A stretch of 64,000 nucleotides of DNA from NCBI RefSeq assembly GCF_963678635.1, contig NC_087065.1, positions 41,915,430-41,979,429 of the forward strand, given 5' to 3'. The stretch comes from Symsagittifera roscoffensis (taxonomy: Eukaryota > Xenacoelomorpha > Acoela > Convolutidae). The position numbers and the translations under genes are program-made. Shown here in pieces: positions 31,001 through 41,218 of this stretch; the stretch's first letter is position 1, and the number at the start of each line of letters is the position of its first letter. Below the pieces are notes generated by a model. That model was not told where the DNA came from, did not search any database, and saw nothing but the letters and a program-made list of their open reading frames with translations.

Positions 31001-32237
31001 TCGAATAACGTTTTTGAAAGAATTGCCCGAGAATCATCTGAGTCTTTTTTCTGCATGGGCCGCATATTTGACTCTACTTGTAAATTCTCGATGCGAGTTG
31101 TCTCTAGCGAGAACATTAAATGTCCCAGACCGTGAATTGGAATCGGCTGTATTCAAAGCTCTTAAGAAGAGCTCACTGGAAAAAGAAATGCCTATGTTCC
31201 AAACAGCCTTGTCTCTCATCACCCAAGTTCGTTTGGGAGGCAAAGGTTATAGACCTAGCTCGAAGAGCTCAATTTTCCAACATATGAAGGGTCTGGCCGA
31301 GTATGTTGACTTCGTGGATAGACTAAGGGCTCATTTAGAAGACTATAGTTTGTCGCCTAAAATTGCGATAAAACGTGTTCTGCAGACTTTGCAGAAAGAG
31401 TTTTGTAGCTGCAAGAGATCACAAGAGCATAAACCATTTGTCGAATGTGTGTACAATGAATTGTGGCAATGCTTAAAGGAAGTTTGTGCGATTGATTTGT
31501 CGGCACCGTCTCCAAAAACTCCCAACAGCGGAGGAACTTTAGCAGGTCGCGAGGCGTTCAAACTGCTTCACAAAATGGTGATAAAGTTGAATGTTATTCA
31601 CTCAATAAGAAGCGTGACTAATCTCAACTTTAGTTCGGAGAAGTTAAATCACACGCCGATTCTAAATGCTTTCAAATCACCGGCAGTTGGATTAACTTTT
31701 GAAAGGGTTATTTCCGATTGTGTAGTCGAAGTTGAAGTAGCGAAAGATCCAAAAACGCCTCTTAAGCAATCGAGGAAATCGCAAGAAATGAACTGGGCTA
31801 AAACTCCAGAGACTCCGTTTTTTGGAGCGAAGGATATGGAGTTTTTAGAGGACGAGAGTTCAAGATGTTCGGCAATGTTTGCTGGTGAAGATAATGAAAG
31901 CTGCATTGACCAGTCTCAACACGAGAAAACTATTGTCGCAGAAGAGTTTGATTTTGAAGAAGATAAAATAGCTAAGTTTAAGCAAAACCTGAAAGCTAGC
32001 AAAAATACAGAGAACGAAAAAATGGAAGTCAAAAAAGAGGTTAAACGCAAGATCCATGAGGAGGAAAATGCGATTGATAAAAAAACTTTAATTGAAAAAC
32101 CCTCGAAGAGTAAACGGCAGAAAAGTGACCCGAAAGAACAGCCGAAGGAGCAAAAACAAATTAAAAATAAAGTAGTTAAAAAAACTGTAGAACGCGTTAA
32201 GGGACAAAGAACTCTTGGGATGTTTTTCAAGCAGTAA
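24707..32237 (+). CDS. PARPBP: PCNA-interacting partner PARPBP/PARI (two exons)
   Basis: A nuclear PCNA partner that limits homologous recombination in vertebrates. Exons are 24707-25040 and 30499-32237, joined by an A/GT split serine codon, giving 690 residues (human about 579). The most conserved part is residues about 297-393: WAAYLTLLVNSRCELSLA, LNVPDRELES, LITQVRLGGKGYR and HMKGLAEYVDFVDRL, aligning with human SYLNLLVNS, LNIPDR, LGGKGYAPP and HVKGLSNFINFIDKL. Upstream, FLEQMFKENLDEP and NNKYDIMEALDLF match the middle of the human protein. The C-terminal 80 residues are Lys/Glu rich and finish in QRTLGMFFKQ, a canonical PIP box that lies at the very C-terminus, as in PARI. The start is uncertain: ATG 24767 (MSQLEHRDLL) fits the human N-terminus better, while 24707 is the first ATG after an acceptor. 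The frame stays open back to 24509 without an ATG. Confidence 0.9.
26690..27640. repeat. Minisatellite of about 150-165 bp units
   Basis: Six degenerate units start near 26700, 26880, 27033, 27205, 27370 and 27510. Each contains GGGTTGCAAATCTGGCGTCC, AAGTATGACTGCTCAAATCC, TTTTGGTTTTCGAGATATGG, CG plus a T-run, then AACTAACCGAA, TTCTCAACCCTATAGTG and GCTGTCAGGGTACACTCAGG. The array in NELFB intron 2 (7600-8290) shares these motifs in the same order. Confidence 0.85.
28200..28320 (+). mobile_element. tRNA-derived short retroposon (Thr-like head)
   Basis: A cloverleaf-like head at about 28201-28274 has a D-arm GTGGCTGAGGGGTTAGTG, an anticodon arm TGAGA-CTCGTAA-TCTCT with anticodon CGT, and a B-box GGTTCGAACCT. 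The acceptor and T stems have mismatches, so it is not a functional tRNA gene. A T-run and a degenerate TTCGCCTGTG tail follow. Confidence 0.55.
29610..29780 (+). mobile_element. tRNA-derived short retroposon
   Basis: A-box-like AGTGGTTAGTGCGTGAGAC and B-box-like GGTCGAATCCT (about 29668) in the arrangement seen at 28.2 kb. A T-run and the family tail CTCGCTTCGCCTCTGTGT follow at about 29756-29775. Confidence 0.55.
30499..32237 (+). CDS. PARPBP: PARPBP coding exon 2 and stop
   Basis: The acceptor is AATTTTTCTAG/GTACTTCAG. The coding frame runs unbroken to TAA at 32235-32237, starting TSEDLGQEKLFVSPTDSQLA, and carries the conserved PARI block and the PIP box. Codon use is more even in base composition than the flanks. 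Confidence 0.93.
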
Positions 32238-32494
32238 AAATTAAGTCGACATTGAATTGTAATCTTTTAATATGAGTTTATTGTGAAAGTTTGGATATTG
32301 TTTTTGTTTGAATCGTTTTATTGAATTTGATTGTAGCTTTGATAGTGAAAATATTTTGTGCTTGTGCTTTTTCGCAGTTTTTCTTAACATTGAGGTGTGA
32401 AATTTATGAGTTGGTAGTTGTTTATTTGTCATTAAAATTATTGGCGCTATATGGGGACAATAATTAATCAAAATCGAGTCAACTTGATTTTATC

Positions 32495-32500
32495 AATAAA
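32495..32500 (+). terminator. PARPBP: Candidate PARPBP polyadenylation signal
   Basis: The first clear AATAAA after the PARPBP stop, 258 bp downstream, followed by T-rich sequence. Confidence 0.45.
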
Positions 32501-33867
32501 TCATTGGCCTATAGTTTTCATGACGGAAAACAACTCATAGTTTAGCTAAATCGTAATGGTATAATGAAGTGTGCTGATTTTTTTGATTAATCAATTTATA
32601 TTTCTTTTTTGATTTTTTTTCAAACTGAAAAAAGATATTAACTGGAGTTTCATGAAGTGTCTGATTTTAGTAAATTGTCTGAAAAATGTCAGGCCATTGA
32701 CTTTCCTTCGCCTTAATAAAAATTACCTTACCTTTTTCAATACTATCAGTTAAAAAATGGTCTCGTGGTTCTGTAGCCGGAAATTTGGTTTTTCGCGTTT
32801 TGGCTTTTGATTTTTTTTGAACTCAATTGAATTCACATGGTAAACGGAAGTAACATGGAAGTAGCTCCATTGATGAAAGTGCGAGTGATGAAAAAAACGT
32901 GATTGACTCAAGTTTCGAAAGTGGGTTTTAATTTTTCAGTGAAACAAAAAATACCCATTGATCCAGTTTTCTCAAATTGGTTTGTTTTTATTGAGAAATT
33001 GTGTGTCATAAAAGAGTCTTAAAATCCAAAGAGCTTTCAGTTTTTTTTCTATTTTTGGTATTTTTTCATTTGTTTGCTGGCTATGTACTAAAATTAATAG
33101 TGATATACTAATAAACTGTTTGCAACTATATCTAGTTAGAGTTATTTGTATCATCTTACAAAAAATAAATCTATTTTGTTTGGAGAAGACTATTAAGCCG
33201 GCACGGCTTGTTTTTAGGTGTGTCATCAAGCGGAAAACAGAAAAATGTTTCATTTCTTAGATCCAATGGATCTTTTGATAGGTCAAAATTGGTTAAATTT
33301 GCATCTCTTTTATCTCCTCTCTTTTCTTCCTTAAGCCTTTTCCATTTTTTTCGGGTATAATTTGCGGTCTTTTTGCTGCTAGCTGTTTTGATATCGTAAT
33401 TGCGAGTAATTGCGACTTTTTTTTGGGTTAACAACTATTTTAACAAAATCAGTTGGCGTGTCTGTTCTGATGAAATGCTCGGTATCAGATTCGGTGAATA
33501 TTTTTGCATTTTAATTGGCCGTTTCATTCGAACTTTTGTTGTTGCTTTCAAAGCAACTCTTATTTTGGTCTTTTTTACTGATGCTGGTTGTTTTAGTTTT
33601 TTTGCCACTTTTTTTTGGCTTAAATGGTTTCGGCTAATAATATATCTACTCGATTGCCTCATAATTTGTCGTTTGAACGGCCACAGTTTTTTATTGCATT
33701 TATGCTCTTGAACGGGTTGTTAAAAATGGTTGTTGAATGGGGTTTTAGCGCAAATATTTTAATAGCAATTTATTTTGGGACATTTGTCGTCTAGCCAAGT
33801 GGTGTTTGCTCAGTAACCGTTCGAAGAATTTTTTGTTTTTCAATACCTATTTCTAACTGACAATTGT
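32501..33867. other. Intergenic stretch with dispersed repeat fragments
   Basis: A dispersed repeat lies at 32890-32985 (AACGTGATTGACTCAAGTTT, TTTCGAAAGTGG, CATTGATCCAGTTTTCTC). A fragment at about 33780-33830 (CGTCTAGCCAAGTGGTGTTT, CAGTAACCGT) resembles 2698-2735. The + strand is very T-rich at 33280-33720, so Lys-rich open frames appear on the - strand. I do not consider them genes. Confidence 0.5.
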
Positions 33868-34004
33868 GGTTTTTTCAGTATGTTTCTTCGAATCGAACCT
33901 CAGTAAATAAAACAGTTCGGTACTAATTTTTCTATTTTTAAAATAAAGTTTTCGAATCAGTGTTTTTGTCCTATTTTTTGTCGGCTAGCTGCCGTTCTAT
34001 TATT

Positions 34005-34055
34005 TTTTGACGTATCGCAGTTGGTGCATAGCTCCGGTTCGCCTCTGTTTTATTT
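34005..34055 (+). mobile_element. Retroposon 3' tail domain (copy 1)
   Basis: GACGTATCGCAGTTGGTGCA followed by TAGCTCCGGTTCGCCTCTGT, repeated in copy 2 at about 41360-41402. Confidence 0.5.
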
Positions 34056-35469
34056 TTAAAATGATTCAGGTCGGTTGTGGTGTAAAAGTTGAAAGTTTCA
34101 AATCTTAATTGCTGAGGATGTTTTTATGATACGAATTTCTTATGGCATATTTATACCAACGGGGATCTGCTGACATATTGTCGATTTTGTGGTCACTGGT
34201 TAAATACTAAGCTTGTTGATTGATAATGGTTGAGTTTTTCTTTGCTTTTTCTGAAGTTGATTTTTCTTTCAAGGAGGCAATCATTATATCCCAAACTATT
34301 CTCTATCGGCACAATCTTATATGTCTATGTTCTATTCGATAGCTTACAATGCTGCGCTTTGACGGTGTTAATATGCTTTTTGCAAAAATGAATGGTTGGA
34401 ATTTTTTGTCCTGCTTACGAGGCAACTATTATGTTGACACTTTTATGTGTTGACCCCTTTTTTAAAAATCGACTTCTGATTTTCCGAGCATCCAAACACC
34501 ATAAAGACCCTATTTTGTTAAAATTTTCTGGGTCTCAGAAAAATTTGTGAAAAAAATGCGAGATCCTCCTCAAAATTAGTATTTTTGTCGCCATTAGAAA
34601 ACTTATAGAAATGGTCTGCCGGAAAAGGGAGCGATATTGTAACAAGGTATCAAAAGTGGGAATTCCGCGTAGTGAAGGAATCTAATCTCTTAATAATCAT
34701 GCTGTCATTTTTTTCACTCAAGTGTAGTTTGTATTGCTCACAAAACTTTTTAATATTCCATGTTTTTGCACTTTAGTAGAGTTAAATCAGCAGAAGATTT
34801 ATGCTACCCTTAATTTGATGACACAGCGCAGCCGCAAATAAAAGTGCGCATATGTTAGGCAACATTTTTTTTTATTGTAAGTGATTTACTTCAGCTGCGT
34901 AGCATTATATCTTTTCATCTAATTTTTGAGTGGCGACTTCTTCCTTGATGAAAAAAAAATAACAAAATTGAAAAGACTTCAAGTTTCCCAGAAAAGCAAA
35001 ATTGAACGTATCAAAACTTCATTTTTGCAATTTTGTTCGTTACTGGAAAATTTTGGTTTTCTCGAAATCTGCGTTGCCAAACCTGAAGCTAAGGGCCAGA
35101 TCGAAAGATTAATTCCTATGGGTATATTCTGCATGAGCTAATTTTTTCAATTTTAGCAAGGAGTTTGCTATGGATGTAAGAAACCTGTAACGTTTTACCC
35201 ATTTCTGGACTTTGTTCAATATCCCAACCACGACCGACCGAATTCTGAAATGATAAAATTGAAAAAAAAACTGATGTTTTAGTCTCCTCTAAGAAATAAA
35301 CGTGTTTTCAGTACTCTTAATAGGAATCAGCCGTGAACAGGTAACAGTCCAAATTTTGTTTTGTTGACAATTTTTGAAAGTTACGCATTATTTTTCGCAT
35401 CAGTACACTTTTTAAAAATACAATACTAAAGGTACCTTCGGATTCAGCCGGGCCCGTAGTTTTTAAATA

Positions 35470-37310
35470 TCATTAAGCGGCCAGTGTAATTGAAGCTCAA
35501 GATCAGGGGTTCGATTCTGGCACATAGCAGAACTTTATTAGGTTAATCTTTTTATTTTTTCACTTTTACCCCCTTTAACACTTTTTTGTCCTTATCTCGC
35601 TTGTGTTTGCGAAGTGCAGTTTCGCCCCTGTCATGAAGCGTGTGTTCATTGTTTTTAAAACATCATGTTTTAATCCCCGGTGTACCTCGTTGTTTGAAGG
35701 TAAATTTAACTGCCTTGTTTTCTACTATCGTCTTTTTGTAGCTCCTTGCCATTTTATCGGGTTTTCAATTAGTTTATTTTTTTTTAACGAATGAAAGCAA
35801 TCGTATCGTATTCAGATCTTGTGAAAGACAATACCCGTAATTTTGTCCGTGCTTCATCAAAATTTTTCAATCTGATCGGTTATTTGATCAAAAATGCGCT
35901 TAATGTGAGGCGTTTGGATATAATTTTACTGGCAAGAGCAAATGACTTGTTATCGGGAACTAGACTTTTTTCCCGTCAACAATTTTTCGCATAAATCTGG
36001 AAGATTTTTGGCTTTATTCATTATGGAACCGTATTTCCACTTGGTCTAGAGGTGAACAGCGTGCGTTTAGATCCAAAATTCTGCTGTTCCATTGAATACA
36101 TCATCCAATGGTTTTTTAATATGCATGAAATAAGAATTTTTCCGTAAATCGAACATCAATCTAGACCAAACTCTTGACAAACATTTATTTCAACGTTCTT
36201 TTTTTTTAAAATGTTTGATTATTTGCAGGGTTCATATCCCTATCTATTCGCTAGTTTGCATTGCATCGAGGCATTAGCGTGTAAAATCTAGATAGCAGCT
36301 TCTGGTGCTAAATACTTATTACTCTTGCGATAAGCAAGTGTATTGTACTCTGTTACTAGCCTTTTCCCTTAAATAACTTCGCTCCAGAATGTTCAAAGTT
36401 GGAAACGGTAAATTTAGGTTCAGTTTATCTCGAATTCAAATTTCTATGTGTCTCCGGAAAAATACAGGCATGGAGAATACGCCTGGGGCGGCAATGGTCC
36501 TATCAATTTAAAAATGACAGGACCTGTTTTATTTAAACGGGAAATATTTGGTGTCAAAAAATTATCGGCTTATTATTTTTCGGCTTATAATTTGTCTTCT
36601 CAGTTGCCACCTCGTGTAATTGTTTTCTTTTTGATGTACGCTTTTCACATTTTTTTTTGTAAGTGTTTTGATTTACTTGTGTTGTTCGTAATTTCTCGAC
36701 TTCGTATATTTTTGTTTTTGTTTTGGCTTCAAACTGTTCTGCCCAAATGAGTTCTGCTTTTTTAATCGGCTTAGTGACCTAATTGAGAGTCGTTTTAAGT
36801 TAAACATATTATTTATGCTCACTGGATTGCACAAATTGCTAAAATATTTATAGAAATAAGGCCTCAAGTTTTTCAAGGCAACTTTTTTCGGCTTTTTTGT
36901 GTTTTTTCCTGGCTTGATATGTTTCGGGCCCAAATTATATAGGCTTGTAAGCTGAGATGTAAGCGTTTTCTGCAACATGAACGCTCCCTTTGTTCTTATT
37001 TCATTTTACTTGATTGTTCCGACAAAGTTTTGGCAATTTGGCCTCGTTATAGAGCAAAAAATTTTCGTATATGCGTGTTTTGAGGGAAGTGGGACTTTTT
37101 AACTTTTTTGGGTTTGTTATGTTGGGTTTGTTACCGCTCGGTGAACTTTCTTCCGATTCGAGTCCACATTTTTTGTCCTGGCATGTTTTTGTTTCAAAAC
37201 TAGCCTGATTCGTTTTGATAGATCTTGTTTTTCGACATTTTCCAATTTTTTGCGACTTTCTGGTTTTGTAGCGCAAGTGTTGCGCAGCTTCGCCTCTGTG
37301 TGAAAAATGC
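35470..37310 (+). mobile_element. tRNA-headed modular retroposon inside copy 1
   Basis: The head is AGCGGCCAGTGTAATTGAAG, then a B-box GGTTCGATTCT at 35508-35518. A first tail-like block lies at about 35598-35636 (GCGAAGTGCAGTTTCGCCCC). The full tail TAGCGCAAGTGTTGCGCAGC plus TTCGCCTCTGTGTG is at 37270-37306. It may be two nested copies. The counterpart in copy 2 is about 42825-44692. Confidence 0.45.
36496..36524. repeat. Short hairpin, perfect in copy 2
   Basis: GGTCCTATCA and TGACAGGACC are separated by ATTTAAAAA. In copy 2 (43863-43891) the arms are perfect 10-bp complements (GGTCCTGTCA / TGACAGGACC). Confidence 0.7.
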
Positions 37311-37373
37311 TCTCAAATAGTCATTGGATATCGCACTTAAGTTTTGAAGTTTTATACCTCGGATTCCGATTTC

Positions 37374-37448
37374 TTAATAGCCTTGAACACAAACTAAAAA
37401 GTTAATAGCCTAGAGCGCAACCTTAATAGCCCAGAACACAACCTTATT
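37374..37448. repeat. About 25-bp short tandem repeat
   Basis: Three units of TTAATAGCCTAGAACACAAC (with variants), also at 44758-44830 in copy 2. Confidence 0.8.
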
Positions 37449-38310
37449 CCTGAAAAAAAGGTTTTTTTTTTCTGTTTTAATAATTCTTTTGAAAATATAC
37501 TACACTGCTCCAATCACCTTTTCGTGAGAATGCGGTCCATAGCCAACCTAGAACTCTTTTTACCATTGCGATTAGCAAGGTAATTGCAAGCGGGTACTTG
37601 ATTTTTTCCGTTGAACACTGCTTTCGCGGGACTCTTCTTTCAAGGACTCCGCAGTTTCTTTTGCTTTAAAAAAAAAATCTGCTCTTCAAAAATCAATCGT
37701 TGGACTATGGTTTGTATGCTTATTTTATTGTTCCGACTTTGGTTACGAAAGTAACGGAATATTTGTGCTCGGGGTGGGTTTTTTTTCCTCAGACAAATTT
37801 CGACTTTTTGACTAGCCATTTTTGACGGAATTTTTTTTATCATTCAAAAGGCATTGTTGTCTTGAGCTTGAATTTGAAAAGATATTTCACCTGTGATCTT
37901 TTTTTGTAAAGTTATAAGGGTTCAAAGATTGCCATTATGGCCAATTTGGGACAATTAACTCGCGATATATTACGCGCTATTAACGCATAAGCGGAGATTT
38001 GGTTCGTCTTAGAAAATGCTCCAAATTGGTTGAAGGAAGCTAATTTTCCATAATTGATTTGTTACTAGGAGCGAAATTTATCACTTTGAACTTTATATGG
38101 CGTGTGGGGGGATGATTTCACAAAAAATCTTAAATTTTGTTACAAAAAAATTTTCAAATTTCCTTACATTTATTTTTAAATGTTATTACTGCTCCATAGA
38201 CCTAACAGGCAGTCGGAACATTCAGGGCTTTGCCCTGATACGAGCAGTCTCGTTGGCTTTCTTACCGACTCACAGTGTCATGAAGATGTCATGGATTAGT
38301 AAGATGGGAT

Positions 38311-38444
38311 ATCTTGTTAACTATTTCCTCCCCAATATAACAAGGTACAAAATTTGTATACGCTTAACTGTTCAATTCTTTTTTATAGGGCGGATGGGGG
38401 GATTCGTTACAAGGTATTATAGAGGGGAAAATAGTTAACAAGAT
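38311..38444. mobile_element. Small foldback element with about 35-bp inverted ends
   Basis: The left arm ATCTTGTTAACTATTTCCTC (38311 on) and the right arm ending GGAAAATAGTTAACAAGAT (38444) are inverted copies over about 35 bp, with a centre of about 65 bp. The copy-2 equivalent is 45695-45833. It looks like a miniature inverted-repeat element. Confidence 0.7.
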
Positions 38445-38659
38445 CCGTAAGATGTACCATGGATGGATATCATGGAATTTGATGGATTGTCGTGCAGTGA
38501 AATTAAGAATCTGATTTATTTAGAGCTTGAAGATACAAAGCGAGGGATTTGGTTTAAAGTTTGTTGATTGCTTTGTCGCGGCTTCGTATAGACGAGTCAA
38601 GGCGAATCTTTTTTTAAATAAAGACCAGAATAAGGACCAAACTCTAAACAAAAGAAATT

Positions 38660-38865
38660 GGATCTACTTAACAATCGCCCTCCCTTTGGTATCTACTATA
38701 GAATTGCCACCCCTATTAATAAAAGAAGTAAATTAGCGCTAGAGCTTTGTAATGAGAAACCTAATTTTGCTGCTATCTGATTGGTCAAAAGTGCGTTATT
38801 TTAATCTACTTAACAACTGCCCCCCCCCCTTTTTTCTTAAAAGGGGGCAATTGCTAAGTAGATCC
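38660..38865. mobile_element. MITE-like element with GGATCTACTTA ends
   Basis: The left end GGATCTACTTAACAATCGCC and the right end GGCAATTGCTAAGTAGATCC form an inverted pair of about 20-25 bp. An extra internal copy of CTACTTAACAACTG precedes a C-run near 38807-38829. The total is 206 bp. The copy-2 equivalent is 46052-46257, with its own C/G-run length difference. No target duplication is obvious. Confidence 0.7.
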
Positions 38866-40325
38866 GAAACATTTTGCGGCAATAGAAGCGTTTTTTTGTG
38901 ATCGAAATTTTGCATTTTTTGATCATTTTTTCCGAAGATCTCAAAGAAGAAAAAGAGAAAATCGTCATGAAGAATGTCATGTAGATCATGGAGAAAGTTC
39001 GTCAGAAACTTGATGCGAACCTGAATTATGTGGCAACGAATCAATCATTAACAAAAACAATTATTGAATCGTGGGGGTCAATCAACCATTTGCGCTAAAT
39101 TAATTAGTTAGCAGTTATTTTTTCCGCCACTTGATTCTGTATTGCGATCTTGCATGAAAAAGGCAAACACTGAGCGAAGCGAAACTAATCAAATTCAAAG
39201 GTGCAATTTTGGAACATTTCTTACATCGGGTCTAGTCAACAATTTAACCAAATTTCAACCTCAACTACCCTCATTAGCCTTTAATTTATGTAAATAAGTC
39301 CGTGTTACAAACTCCACTGAATGGGAATTTATTTCATCTTTAATGACCCGTGGGCATTCTTGAACTTTGCTTCAATTATCGTCTGAATCTGGCTCAAGTC
39401 TTCTAAGCGGCCATGGGAAAGTAGAGAGGCGTATAGAAGCAGACAATTATAAATGCAAACTAGTCAAGAGGCAGACCTATTTTGCTAACAAAGCTTTTAT
39501 TTATCAGCTTAAGCCAATTAAAACGCAAAAGAAAATTGCCCTGTTTGATTGGCGAGTAAAAAAGGATGGATCACAAATGGTATTTGGGAGTGAGGGTTGA
39601 GGATTTGAACTTTTAAAACTCTTTGTTTCATTGATCTGATTCTTTTTTCCTGTCTTCAAATATGTTTGAATTCGTTTAAGAGAAAGTTTTATGACAAACA
39701 AAGCTGCTTTACACTGCAAGGAGTACAATTTAAATTTTGTTTCTTCAAAAGTTTTGATAATTGAGTTGAAAGAATTTTCTTCTGCTTAATACGTGATCCA
39801 CAGGTGTTTGCTTTTATCCCAATTTTTTGTTCAAATCCGCCCTTTGTGTAGAAATTTAATTAAGAGATTTTCGGCGTGAAATATCTTTGCTTCGATCGTG
39901 AAATAGTCAAATGTGTTCATCGATAAATCTTCAAATTCGGACCAAGCTTCTGGCTTTGTACAGGTCACGGCTACTAAAATGCGCGATATTTTTTAAAGTT
40001 CCCCTTGCAAGTCTTAAAGCACAATTTAGGCTGCGGATTTTTATATTTGCACTCAAATTAATAAAATAATAATAAAAAATAGAAATATAATATTAAGTTG
40101 CTAGAATCTGATTGGTTGGTTCAAATTGAGAACGACTGCAACGCCTCATCAAAGGTCAACCTGCGTCAAATTTTCACAGCTCCTGTTTTAACCTGTATTT
40201 TAGGTGAAGTCGCATTTGTACCAAGATTCATTAAATTTCTCGCATTCTGATTGATCGAATCGTGATCCAACGAATTGTTAACTCAATTTTCTGTTCAAAC
40301 AGCATAAAATTAACCAGCAGAATAA

Positions 40326-40450
40326 TGACCGCCGCAGTCGCACCAAAGTGTTGCGAGCTTGCCAACAGAAGCTTGCCAACGTGTTGTGAGCTTGCCAACA
40401 AAATTAAAGCCGGTTATTGCCGCGAAGCGACGACGCGCGCGTAGCGGGCC
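40326..40450. repeat. CpG-rich patch with GAGCTTGCCAAC repeats
   Basis: Three GCTTGCCAAC units are followed by CGCGAAGCGACGACGCGCGC. It is the most CpG-dense stretch I noticed in the window and is conserved in copy 2 at 47739-47863. A 60-codon frame crosses it but has no recognisable domain. Confidence 0.6.
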
Positions 40451-41218
40451 CATGGACTACCTTAAACCAAAAGCTTAAAATATTCGGCTGAGTAATCGTT
40501 TGGCCAATTGAATATTTTTGGTACTAAAGCGATTAATTTTACAAATGGGACTGATTTTTCATTTCGGATCTTCTGAATACCCACCCTCCTCAATTTTGCA
40601 ACCAATCTGCATACCTTAATTTGAGTGTTAAATTATTCGCCCTTCCACATCGAAACATTAAGCTACAAAGCCTACATTTTAAAAGTCTGATAACATCTGT
40701 CTGGCAAAGTTTGAATCTGGCAACGCATCGGCGTAAGAGCCTTGATCAATGTTTGAACTGTTATGTAGGTCTCTGAAAACAATTCTTTCTAATATAATAA
40801 TAAATCGTTTCCAAGTGAAATCGTCACACGTACAGAATTACAAATAAAAAATGTTGTGGAAAAACAAGGAAGGAGGCAAATACAGATTTATTATAGTTTA
40901 ATTACAAAACAACCTTTTTATCAGATCACTATTAGCTTGAGTATAGTTATCTAAAAATTTATGCTTGAAGTTGTTGAGTTCCAGGTTAGTACGATTTTTT
41001 TGTTTTTCTGTAAAATTAGAAAACAAAAAAGAGCAAACTGTTGACGAGTACTCGCGTTCTGGTGGCAATCGACGGCTTTGATGCAAACTTTGATTGTATT
41101 ACGACAGCTCTCGCTTTATTTTTCGTTGAAATTTTTTGTTACGTTTCTTTACTAATTAGTTCTTGTAAAATTTCAGATTGCCATTCAACCCGTTTTACTT
41201 TGCACAAAACTTTCCACA

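Noticed and set aside
33171-33662. Two adjacent Lys-rich - strand frames
   Set aside because: The + strand here is a long pyrimidine-rich tract, which automatically gives Lys/Arg/Ser-rich - strand frames. No motif, and similar frames occur at 36.7-37.3 kb for the same reason.
35470-35530. tRNA gene from the GGTTCGATTCT box
   Set aside because: No pairing acceptor stem or anticodon arm could be drawn. It is read as a retroposon promoter remnant.
40262-40444. 60-codon frame identical in both duplication copies (also 47675-47857)
   Set aside because: The identity is explained by the recent tandem duplication. No domain, no splice context and unusual composition from the CpG patch.
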